Shown here piece by piece: positions 1 to 5,150 of a stretch of 5,901 bases of DNA. The translations under genes were made by a program, and so were the position numbers. A model generated the notes under the pieces. That model had not been told where the DNA came from, did no database searches, and worked only from the letters and a program-made list of their open reading frames with translations. The first letter of the stretch is position 1; each line of letters starts with the position of its first letter. Source of the DNA: Candidatus Methylomirabilota bacterium (GTDB lineage Bacteria > Methylomirabilota > Methylomirabilia > Methylomirabilales > 2-02-FULL-66-22). The stretch covers positions 1 through 5,901 of the forward strand of contig JACQXP010000087.1 in NCBI GenBank assembly GCA_016208645.1, written 5' to 3'.

Positions 1-27
1 TCGGCGAACCAATCGGCCCCGTACCCC

Positions 28-705
28 TCAGCCTCGATCCTCCCGCCAGCGGTACAAGACTTCCTTGATTTGGTCGGCGACCATCGGTCGCGCTTCAAAC
101 GGTTCGAGTCCCCGGGCAAGCAGTTCGTCGTAGCTTGTGTACTGGTGGCGTATGTACGCCTGGACGGCGAGCGTGATGGCCCTGGCGTTGAACTGCTTGG
201 CCGGGGCCGATCGGCCAACCCGGCCGCTATATTTCTCGCAGGAATGACGGGCGATGGCATCCACATCGGCGCGGGGACAGGCGGGATAGAGTTCGAGGGT
301 CCTCTCGGCAAACCGGGCGACATATTCTCGATCTGCTGCTTCATCTTTGGCGCGACGGCGTTCGCGCGCCTTTTCCCGGCGCGCCGCGTCTCTCTCGCAC
401 TCCTGCTTGGCCGTCTCAATGGCTGCCTCTGCGACGAGGACGCCCTGTCGCTCGCTCCGCTTCCGATGTCGGGAGAACTTGACGACGATGGCGGACTGAA
501 AAGACAGGGTAAGGGCACGGCGGGTCAGGGCGGGATCCCCTGCTGGGAGGAAGACCAAGTGGGCCAGCCCAGCGCAAGTCATGCACCGGATGCCTTCTTC
601 CCGGGTGATCTGTAGGAAGTTGCCCTTGAAGCACTCCGCCCCGCATCTCTCACAGCGTTCACCGCTCTTGTGGCTGATCCAAACGACCCGCTGCCCTTCT
701 GCCAT
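28..705 (-). CDS. DUF2293 family protein with N-terminal zinc-ribbon-like motif
   Basis: This is a complete 225-residue reading frame. The N-terminus has two CxxC pairs (Cys18/Cys21 and Cys41/Cys44, with an extra Cys25), which suggests a small zinc-binding ribbon. Residues about 90-135 are very rich in Arg, Lys, Glu and Ala and are probably a charged helix or coiled coil. The C-terminal part, from about residue 136 (LYPACP, then SGRVGRSA, AVQAYIRHQYT, YDELLARG), matches my memory of the conserved DUF2293 domain, whose function is unknown to me. The positive charge and zinc motif would fit nucleic-acid binding, but that is inference. The ATG at 703-705 has only a weak ribosome-binding sequence (AGGT far upstream), so the exact start is less sure than the frame. 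It lies 57 nt downstream of the broken hepT remnant on the same strand and may once have shared its transcript. No membrane segment or signal peptide is seen. Confidence 0.8.
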   Translation of the reverse strand: MAEGQRVVWISHKSGERCERCGAECFKGNFLQITREEGIRCMTCAGLAHLVFLPAGDPALTRRALTLSFQSAIVVKFSRHRKRSERQGVLVAEAAIETAKQECERDAARREKARERRRAKDEAADREYVARFAERTLELYPACPRADVDAIARHSCEKYSGRVGRSAPAKQFNARAITLAVQAYIRHQYTSYDELLARGLEPFEARPMVADQIKEVLYRWREDRG

Positions 706-762
706 TTGGCTGTCACTCGCTACCTGAAGACCCCTCCCACGGAATCGCTCACGTGAAAAGCT

Positions 763-949
763 TCAACTTTCGGCCTCCGCCCCAAGAGTTATCTCCAACT
801 CTGCGATCAGCGGCGGCAAATCCTCCGTCACAGCTTTCCAGACCTGGTCCAGGTCGAGGTCAAAGTACGCATGGTCCATGGGCGGAGTGGACCGCCTCCC
901 GTGCGGCGTCCAGCATGTGCCGCAGCCGGATCCGGTCAGCCGTGAGCAT
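763..949 (-). pseudogene. hepT: HepT-like HEPN toxin remnant, internally deleted and frameshifted
   Basis: Reading leftwards from the ATG at 949-947, the start is a recognisable HepT/DUF86 N-terminus (MLTADRIRLRHMLDAAREAV). This frame meets a stop at 862-860 after 29 codons. From about 879 the next frame holds a recognisable HepT C-terminus (HAYFDLDLDQVW, then VTEDLPPLIAELE), ending at the TGA at 765-763. The two pieces total about 62 codons, whereas members of the family have, from memory, roughly 110-140. About 50 central codons and the reading frame are therefore lost. The toxin's RX4HXY motif is damaged: His and Tyr remain in HAY, but the Arg and the residues between are gone. The remnant begins 14 nt inside the end of mntA, the usual overlapping arrangement of the pair. 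A nuclease made from it would not be expected to work. Assignment rests on motif memory for both ends, on gene order and on overlap. Confidence 0.78.
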
Positions 950-1241
950 ACTGAACCTCGCTATCGCGCACGACATCGTCGCGGAAGTACCGGCTCAGTT
1001 CCGCGGGTGTCCGCAGGTCCACCTTTCGCCCAAGGAGCTTCGACAGTTCCAGCTCCAGGCCGGCCATCCGTAGCAAGCCAACCGTGTGTTCCGGCTCGAA
1101 CTCCACTAGGATGTCCACGTCACTGTCTGGCCGGAAATCCTCGCGGAGCACGGAGCCGAAGAGCGCCAGCTTGCGAATGTGATGCTTCCGGCAAAACTCC
1201 GCGATCCTGTCTTTCGGAATGTCTACTTGTGTCCGCCTCAT
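936..1241 (-). CDS. mntA: MntA-like nucleotidyltransferase antitoxin
   Basis: This 101-residue protein is of the minimal nucleotidyltransferase type. The signature GSX10DXD is complete: Gly29-Ser30, then Asp41 and Asp43 (FGSVLREDF, then SDVDILVEF). A third candidate acidic residue is Asp75 in GRKVDLRT. The length is normal for the family. In characterised MntA/HepT systems the antitoxin adds AMP units to the Tyr of the toxin's RX4HXY motif and so silences its RNase activity. All catalytic residues visible here are intact. The next gene on the strand should be the toxin, and its start overlaps this gene's end by 14 nt, but that toxin is deleted internally, leaving the antitoxin without a whole partner in the window. 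The ATG at 1241-1239 follows a purine stretch (GAAGACAAGGG) that may serve as ribosome-binding site. It could instead have taken on another target. Confidence 0.88.
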   Translation of the reverse strand: MRRTQVDIPKDRIAEFCRKHHIRKLALFGSVLREDFRPDSDVDILVEFEPEHTVGLLRMAGLELELSKLLGRKVDLRTPAELSRYFRDDVVRDSEVQYAHG

Positions 1242-1492
1242 GGCCCTTGTCTTCAGATTATGACCAAGTCCTGTGCACTTCCTGGTTTCCCGCCAGGCGA
1301 GGGGCTAGGAAGCTGTGCCTGGCTTGAGCCCTTCAACCGGGCGAATGTAGTGCCGAACGATACCTCTATACTGATCTCTCGTGGTCAACGCAAGGCCTTT
1401 TTCGAGGGAGGCCCATTGGACTGCTCGACACGCCTCCTAAGTCCTTCTGGCCAGAATTACGGTGATGTATTGTGCCCGCACATCCTTTCGTT
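1242..1492. other. Intergenic stretch with no supported gene
   Basis: This is the first part of the 517-bp gap between mntA (leftward) and the E1 alpha gene (rightward). It must contain the mntA promoter region. I see no clear sigma-70 boxes, tRNA, or protein family similarity in any frame. Its base composition is less GC-rich than the genes on either side. Confidence 0.5.
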
Positions 1493-1600
1493 CCCTCTCC
1501 CCACCGTGGGTTTGATGGGGGGACCCTCGGGTACCCCCTGGGTGCGGCCCCGCCTTGCACCCTCACCCCCGGCCCTCTCCCATCCAGGGAGAGGGAGCAG
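1493..1600. repeat. Cluster of GC-rich palindromes, REP-like intergenic element
   Basis: Three inverted repeats are packed together. CCCAC/GTGGG is at 1500-1510 with a one-base centre. A hairpin at 1518-1538 has GGGGG-ACCC pairing with GGGT-CCCCC around a two-base loop and one bulged A. The third is a perfect 9-bp stem, CCCTCTCCC (1573-1581) with GGGAGAGGG (1587-1595), and a 5-nt loop. The same CCCTCTCCC string also occurs at 1493-1501. The CCCTCACCCC...CCCTCTCCC...GGGAGAGGG pattern is one I recall as a recurrent intergenic palindrome in many bacterial genomes. There is no T tract after the stems, so this is not a typical intrinsic terminator. It could affect transcript stability or be a relic of a small mobile repeat. 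Confidence 0.6.
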
Positions 1601-1699
1601 AAATGAGCGTCACAGGATTTGCGTTCCGCAGCACGAAGTTGGCCGCGCAAAAGTCCTTGCTCCGCATCGAGGCATGTGGCATCCTCCGTCAAGAATCGA

Positions 1700-1731
1700 G
1701 AGGGTCCCATTGTCGAATGGGGGAGTCCTCT
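1700..1731 (+). promoter_or_regulatory. Leader hairpin upstream of the E1 alpha gene
   Basis: A perfect 6-bp stem, CCCATT (1706-1711) with AATGGG (1716-1721), closes a GTCG tetraloop. Flanking AGAGG and CCTCT could extend it with internal bulges. It lies about 30 nt before the ribosome-binding site of the 2-oxoacid dehydrogenase operon. It could be an operator palindrome or an mRNA leader structure. I cannot assign a regulator, and no convincing promoter boxes were found beside it. Confidence 0.35.
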
Positions 1732-1758
1732 TTCCGTTGCACGTGAGCGGAGGTCGCA

Positions 1759-2724
1759 ATGATCGAGGATCCAAAGCAGGGCCTGGCGATGCACCGGTGG
1801 ATGGTGCTGAGCCGCGCGCTCGACGAGGCGTGCTGCCAGGAGTCGGCGCACTGGTTCCCATCCCGGGGGGAAGAGGCGGTGCCGGTGGGGACCTTCTACG
1901 GGCTCAGGCCGGATGATGTGTGTGCGCCGGGCGACCGCGGATCGCCCATTGTCTTCGTGATGCGCGGGGTGGCGCTCACGCAGGTATGGCCGGGGGCACT
2001 GGGTAAGCGAACCGGTTTCGGGCGAGGCCGCCACTTCAGCTTCACGGCGCCCATCGAGCTGCGGGTCTTGCCATACATTGCCGGTGACCTGGGGCCCATC
2101 ATCTCCCAGGCCACGGGCACCGCCTTTGCGCAGAAGTATCGGAAGAGCGACGCCGTGACCGCGGTCTCCTTCGGGGATGGGACGAGCAACCGGGGCGATT
2201 TCCACGAGGCGGTCAACCTGGGGGCGGCCTGGCGCCTCCCCATCGTCTACGTCATCCAGAACAACCACTGGGCCATCTCCATGCCCCTCGAAAAGGCCAC
2301 GGCGGCCAAGCGGCTGGCGGATCGGGCCATCGGCTACGGCATCCCCGGCGTCGCCGTGGACGGCAACGACGTCCTGGCCGTCCATGCTGCCGTTCAGGAG
2401 GCGGTGCGCCGCGCCCGGGCGGGCCACGGCCCGACCCTGATCGAGGCCGAGACGTTTCGCATGCGGGGTCACATCGCGGCCGACACCGCGTCCTATCGGT
2501 CCGCGGCGCAGGTGGAGGAGTGGCAGGGCCGGGACCCGATCCGCCGGCTGGAGGAGCGGCTCTTGGCGGCCGGGGTGCTGTCGGCTGAAGAGGCGCAGGC
2601 CGTCTGGGCCGAGGCCGCCCAGGAGGTCGGAGAGGCCAAGGCGGCGGCCCAGCGGCACCCGGACATCCTGCCCACCGACCTGGGGCTGGATGAGATCTTC
2701 TCGACGCCGCTGGGAGGGGCCTGA
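1759..2724 (+). CDS. 2-oxoacid dehydrogenase E1 component, alpha subunit
   Basis: This 321-residue protein is the thiamine-diphosphate-binding half of an alpha2beta2 E1 enzyme of the pyruvate, branched-chain 2-oxoacid or acetoin dehydrogenase class. The cofactor motif is complete: GDG at 139-141 (GDGTSNRGDFHEAVN), followed about 27 residues later by QNN at 167-169 (QNNHWAISMP). Residues 95-125 (RHFSF...GPIISQATGTAFAQKY) and the later GYGIPGVAVDGNDVLAV stretch resemble branched-chain E1 alpha. His238 in FRMRGH sits where the active-site loop His is expected. The regulatory serines of the mitochondrial enzymes are absent from this loop, as is usual in bacteria. The ATG at 1759 has a strong GGAGGT site at 1749-1754. 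The stop is one base before the ATG of E1 beta, indicating coupled translation. The substrate cannot be told from the sequence. Confidence 0.93.
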   Translation: MIEDPKQGLAMHRWMVLSRALDEACCQESAHWFPSRGEEAVPVGTFYGLRPDDVCAPGDRGSPIVFVMRGVALTQVWPGALGKRTGFGRGRHFSFTAPIELRVLPYIAGDLGPIISQATGTAFAQKYRKSDAVTAVSFGDGTSNRGDFHEAVNLGAAWRLPIVYVIQNNHWAISMPLEKATAAKRLADRAIGYGIPGVAVDGNDVLAVHAAVQEAVRRARAGHGPTLIEAETFRMRGHIAADTASYRSAAQVEEWQGRDPIRRLEERLLAAGVLSAEEAQAVWAEAAQEVGEAKAAAQRHPDILPTDLGLDEIFSTPLGGA

Positions 2725-2725
2725 C

Positions 2726-3712
2726 ATGCCTGCCAGGCGGATGACGTTCGTCGAGGCTCTCGTCGAGGGAATCCGGGAGGAGATGCGCCGGGACCCGAAC
2801 GTGTTCGTCCTGGGTCAGGACATCGGGCCGTTCGGCGGATCGCTCCGCTCCACGCTGGGGCTGTGGGAGGAATTCGGGCCGGCGCGGATCTTCGACACGC
2901 CCATCTCGGAATCCGCCGCGGCCGGCCTCTGCATCGGGGCGGCCCTGGAGGGCCTGCGCCCCATCCTGGACATCTCCTTCGGAGAGTTCCTCCCGTCGGC
3001 TATGCCCCAGCTCGTCCTGCATGCCCCGGTGGTCCACTGGCTCACGCTCGGCAAGGCCCGCGTCCCCCTCACCATCCGGACCAAGGTCGGGGAGGGGCCC
3101 TACGGAGGCCACCCGCAATGCTTCGAGGCCTGGTTCGCTCACGTCCCTGGCCTCAAGGTGGTGATGCCCTCCACGCCGGCCGACGCCAAGGGCCTCATGA
3201 AGAGCGCCATTCGGGACGACGACCCGGTCCTGTTCTTCGAGCACATGTATCTGTACCACGGCGTGCGGGACATGGTGCCGGACGGCGAACACCTTGTCCC
3301 CATCGGCCGGGCAGACGTGAAGCGGCCGGGGAAAGACGTCACCGTCGCGGCAACGGCCTGGATGGTGCACCGGGCGCTCCAGGCAGCCCACCAGTTCGCG
3401 GCGGAGGGAGTCGAGGTGGAGGTCCTCGACCTGCGCACGCTGGCGCCGCTGGACGTGGCAGGGCTCCTGGCCTCGGTGCGGAAGACGGGCCGTCTGGTGG
3501 TGGCCCACGAGGCGTGGAAGATCGGCGGCCTGGGGGCCGAGGTGGCGGCGACCGTGGCCGAGCAGGGCTTCGGGTATCTCAAGGCCCCCGTTGTCCGGGT
3601 GGGGGCGCCGCACACCCCGGTGCCGGCGCATCCCACCATCCGCCGGGCCTTTCTCCCGGATGCCCAGGACGTCACCAATGCCGTGCGCGCCGTCCTGAAA
3701 TACTCGGCGTGA
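2726..3712 (+). CDS. 2-oxoacid dehydrogenase E1 component, beta subunit
   Basis: This 328-residue transketolase-like subunit pairs with the alpha chain just upstream to make the E1 decarboxylase. The N-terminal pyrimidine-binding half starts MTFVEALVEGIREEM and carries FDTPISE with Glu62, the residue expected to contact the aminopyrimidine of thiamine diphosphate. GGHPQ with His129 corresponds to the usual HSQ active-site segment. The stretch EAWFAHVPGLKVVMPSTPADAKGL is typical of the family. The C-terminal transketolase half covers about residues 200-325 (VLDLRTLAPLD, VVAHEAWKIGGLGAEVAA). Its length matches known E1 beta chains. I chose the ATG at 2726 because GGGAGGGG at 2711-2718 is well placed before it. 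An upstream in-frame ATG at 2690 lies inside the alpha gene and would add 12 unconserved residues. A third possible start is the ATG at 2741. Confidence 0.94.
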   Translation: MPARRMTFVEALVEGIREEMRRDPNVFVLGQDIGPFGGSLRSTLGLWEEFGPARIFDTPISESAAAGLCIGAALEGLRPILDISFGEFLPSAMPQLVLHAPVVHWLTLGKARVPLTIRTKVGEGPYGGHPQCFEAWFAHVPGLKVVMPSTPADAKGLMKSAIRDDDPVLFFEHMYLYHGVRDMVPDGEHLVPIGRADVKRPGKDVTVAATAWMVHRALQAAHQFAAEGVEVEVLDLRTLAPLDVAGLLASVRKTGRLVVAHEAWKIGGLGAEVAATVAEQGFGYLKAPVVRVGAPHTPVPAHPTIRRAFLPDAQDVTNAVRAVLKYSA

Positions 3713-3724
3713 TCCGCGAAGCCG

Positions 3725-3829
3725 TCAGCCCGCTCGGCAAGAGCGTTCGGCTGTTTCCGCCTCTGGCGGATTCGGCTGTACATCATGAATCCGAGAGCGG
3801 ACGGCCGATGGCGGATGGCTGAGGGCGAA
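3725..3829 (+). repeat. 7-nt-periodic repeat and inverted repeats between E1 beta and E2
   Basis: On the right, five GCNGA-like units start at 3797, 3804, 3811, 3818 and 3825 (GCGGA, GCCGA, GCGGA, GCTGA, GCGAA), exactly 7 nt apart. A sixth degenerate unit is TCCGA at 3790. To the left are single complementary-type elements (TCAGC at 3725, TCGGC at 3734, 3747 and 3772, TCCGC at 3756), less regularly spaced. Two hairpins are visible: TCCGCC (3756-3761) with GGCGGA (3765-3770), and CGGATTC (3767-3773) with GAATCCG (3787-3793). This is a degraded relative of the element found between E2 and the lipoyl gene. Confidence 0.65.
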
Positions 3830-3845
3830 GATGGGAGCGTGAAGG

Positions 3846-4589
3846 GTGGCAGAAGTCGTCCGGGTGGATCGGGGGATCCCCGTCCGGGAGGTCATCCCCC
3901 TCAAGGCGATGCGGAAGATGGCGGCCGACCATCTGGCCAAGAGCCACGCCCAGGTGGCCGCCGTCACGCATCTCGGAGAAGTGGACGCGACGGCGCTCAC
4001 CGCCCTGCGCGAGCGGCTCGCCGGAGAGGCGGCGCGCACGGGCGGCGTGCGCCTGACCTACACCCCCCTTCTCGTCAAGGCCCTGGCCCAGGCGCTCACC
4101 CTGCATCCCGCGCTCAACGCCGCCCTGGCCGAGGACGCCCCCGAGATCCGCGTGTACGCCGAGGTCAACGTCGGAGTGGCGGTGGCGCTGCCGGATGGGA
4201 ACCTGATCGTGCCCGTCGTGCACCAGGCGGATGGCAAGACCCTGGCGGAGGTGGTCGCCCGCGTGGCGGACGTGACCGAGCGGGCCCGGCGGGGGGCCCT
4301 CAGGCCGGAGGACGTGCGCCGGGGCACCTTCACGCTGTCCAACGTGGGGATGGTCCGCGGTGTGGGGTGGGCCACGCCCATCGTGCACCTGCCCCAGGCG
4401 GCGATCCTGGCGACGGGCCGGATCGAGCCGAAGCCGGTCGTGCGGGACGGGGCCATCGTGGTGCGCTCGATCCTGCCCATCAGCCTGACCTACGATCACC
4501 GGGTCGTGAACGGCGTGCCGGTGGGACAATTCCTCGAGACGCTGATTGACCTGATGGAGCACCCCGACAAACTCGAATTGGGGCTCTGA
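3846..4589 (+). CDS. E2 acyltransferase catalytic domain only (2-oxoacid dehydrogenase complex)
   Basis: This 247-residue protein is the catalytic core of a dihydrolipoyl acyltransferase, which moves an acyl group from lipoyl lysine to CoA and normally builds the 24- or 60-subunit core of the complex. The core spans nearly the whole chain: VIPLKAMRKMAADHL at 16-30, FTLSNVG with Ser165, TPIVHLPQAAILATGRI at 177-193, and the active-site segment DHRVVNG with His218 and Asn222. Ordinary E2 proteins begin with one to three lipoyl domains and a short subunit-binding domain. Neither is present here, since only about 15 residues precede the core. The start is fixed: an in-frame TGA lies at 3840-3842, so the GTG at 3846 is the first possible start, with GGGAG at 3833-3837 eight bases before it. 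The lipoyl domain is encoded separately downstream. Confidence 0.92.
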   Translation: MAEVVRVDRGIPVREVIPLKAMRKMAADHLAKSHAQVAAVTHLGEVDATALTALRERLAGEAARTGGVRLTYTPLLVKALAQALTLHPALNAALAEDAPEIRVYAEVNVGVAVALPDGNLIVPVVHQADGKTLAEVVARVADVTERARRGALRPEDVRRGTFTLSNVGMVRGVGWATPIVHLPQAAILATGRIEPKPVVRDGAIVVRSILPISLTYDHRVVNGVPVGQFLETLIDLMEHPDKLELGL

Positions 4590-4598
4590 GGTAAAAAG

Positions 4599-4652
4599 GC
4601 TGTCAGCTTTCAGCGCTCAGCTATTAGCCGGTGGCTGACGGCTGATGGCGGA
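4599..4652 (+). repeat. 7-nt-periodic palindromic repeat between E2 and the lipoyl gene
   Basis: The left arm has TCAGC at 4603, 4610 and 4617 and TTAGC at 4624, each 7 nt apart. The right arm has GCTGA at 4634 and 4641 and GCGGA at 4648, again 7 nt apart. The arms are complementary: TCAGC at 4617 pairs with GCTGA at 4634, and TCAGC at 4610 pairs with GCTGA at 4641, with two mismatched bases between and a 12-nt loop. The last unit merges into the GGAG ribosome-binding site of the lipoyl gene. Such heptad palindromes recur in intergenic regions of some bacterial lineages, as I recall, but no standard name comes to mind. Confidence 0.7.
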
Positions 4653-4663
4653 GTGAAGCGACC

Positions 4664-4912
4664 ATGATCGAAGTGCGGATGCCGAACCTGGGCGAAGGGG
4701 TAACGGAAGGGACGATCGTCCGCTGGCTCAAAGCAGAGGGCGAATCGGTGAATGAAGGGGAGAGCCTGGCGGAGATCATGACCGACAAGGTCAACGTCGA
4801 GTTCGAGTCGCCGGCCGCCGGCGTCGTCCGGAAGCTGCACTTCCCCGAGGAAGCCGTCGTCAAGGTCGGCACCGTCATCGCCCTGCTGGAGCCGTCGGCG
4901 AGGCGCTCCTGA
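4664..4912 (+). CDS. Stand-alone lipoyl-domain protein (separate E2 lipoyl domain)
   Basis: This 82-residue protein is a single complete lipoyl (biotinyl/lipoyl attachment) domain. It starts with the typical VRMPNLGEGVTEGTIVRWL. The lipoylation hairpin is EIMTDKVNVEF, with Lys42 as the attachment site flanked by the usual Asp41. It closes with the ESPAAGVV and GTVIALLE strands at about residues 48-76. Only six residues follow, with no linker or subunit-binding domain before the TGA at 4910-4912. GcvH proteins are longer, and the sequence is of E2 type, so this is best read as the swinging arm of the E2 encoded just upstream. It should carry the acyl group from E1 to the E2 core and be re-oxidised by an E3 not encoded here. 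The ATG at 4664 has GGAG at 4650-4653. Confidence 0.93.
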   Translation: MIEVRMPNLGEGVTEGTIVRWLKAEGESVNEGESLAEIMTDKVNVEFESPAAGVVRKLHFPEEAVVKVGTVIALLEPSARRS

Positions 4913-4923
4913 TTTCGCTCGAT

Positions 4924-4947
4924 CCGCCCCCCAGGAAAGGCGGGGGC
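4924..4947 (+). terminator. Possible terminator hairpin after the dehydrogenase operon
   Basis: GCCCCC (4926-4931) can pair with GGGGGC (4942-4947) across a 10-nt loop. As an alternative, CCGCC (4924-4928) can pair with GGCGG (4939-4943). It lies 11 nt after the lipoyl gene stop, where an operon end is expected. No T run follows, so it is a weak candidate. Confidence 0.3.
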
Positions 4948-4974
4948 ATGCCGCCATGACGCCCGAGAATGTCG

Positions 4975-5004
4975 TTGACAGCACCCTTGCGTGCTGAATA
5001 GACT
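4975..5004 (+). promoter_or_regulatory. Probable sigma-70-type promoter for the solute-binding protein gene
   Basis: A perfect TTGACA box (4975-4980) is followed after 18 nt by TAGACT (4999-5004), which matches four of six bases of TATAAT. It stands in the 238-bp gap after the dehydrogenase operon and points at the downstream gene. Transcription would begin near 5010-5013, giving a leader of about 140 nt. No operator could be recognised. Confidence 0.6.
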
Positions 5005-5150
5005 CCCGCCACGTTCGGTTGTTCCCCCTTTGCGCTCGGGAAGAGGTCCGTCGCTGGTTTGCCCTTCCGTTGTGTGTTCTAGGACCCAACCGCCTGGGGC
5101 GCGGTCCGTTGAGCCCGTACCAGGCCGACCATCATGAGGAGGTGCCGATC

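Noticed and set aside
70..615. A 181-codon plus-strand open stretch opposite the DUF2293 gene.
   Set aside because: The minus strand encodes a recognisable conserved domain and zinc motif. The plus-strand translation shows no family features.
1305..1436. A roughly 43-codon minus-strand open stretch ending in RHYIRPVEGLKPGTAS, which looked faintly like a transposase tail.
   Set aside because: It has no convincing start codon, no ribosome-binding site and no clear family match, and the third-position base use differs from the real genes. It is too short to support.
1366..3822. Long antisense and out-of-frame open stretches across the dehydrogenase genes.
   Set aside because: They mirror the GC-rich codon pattern of the E1 and E2 genes, have low-complexity Pro/Arg/Gly-rich translations, and overlap strongly supported genes.
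3713..3845. Remnant of an E2 linker or subunit-binding domain in the gap before the E2 core.
   Set aside because: The translated frames here show only repeat-derived Gly/Arg-rich sequence with no subunit-binding motif.
4497..4514. Asn222 in the E2 active-site segment DHRVVNG instead of the common Asp.
   Set aside because: As I recall, functional E2 proteins such as the Azotobacter/Pseudomonas pyruvate dehydrogenase E2 also have Asn at this position, so it is a natural variant and not a sign of inactivation.
5082..5107. GGACC/GGTCC inverted repeat in the leader of the binding protein gene, considered as an operator or riboswitch.
   Set aside because: It is only a 5-bp stem with a 16-nt loop, which is expected by chance in GC-rich DNA, and no riboswitch core was recognised.
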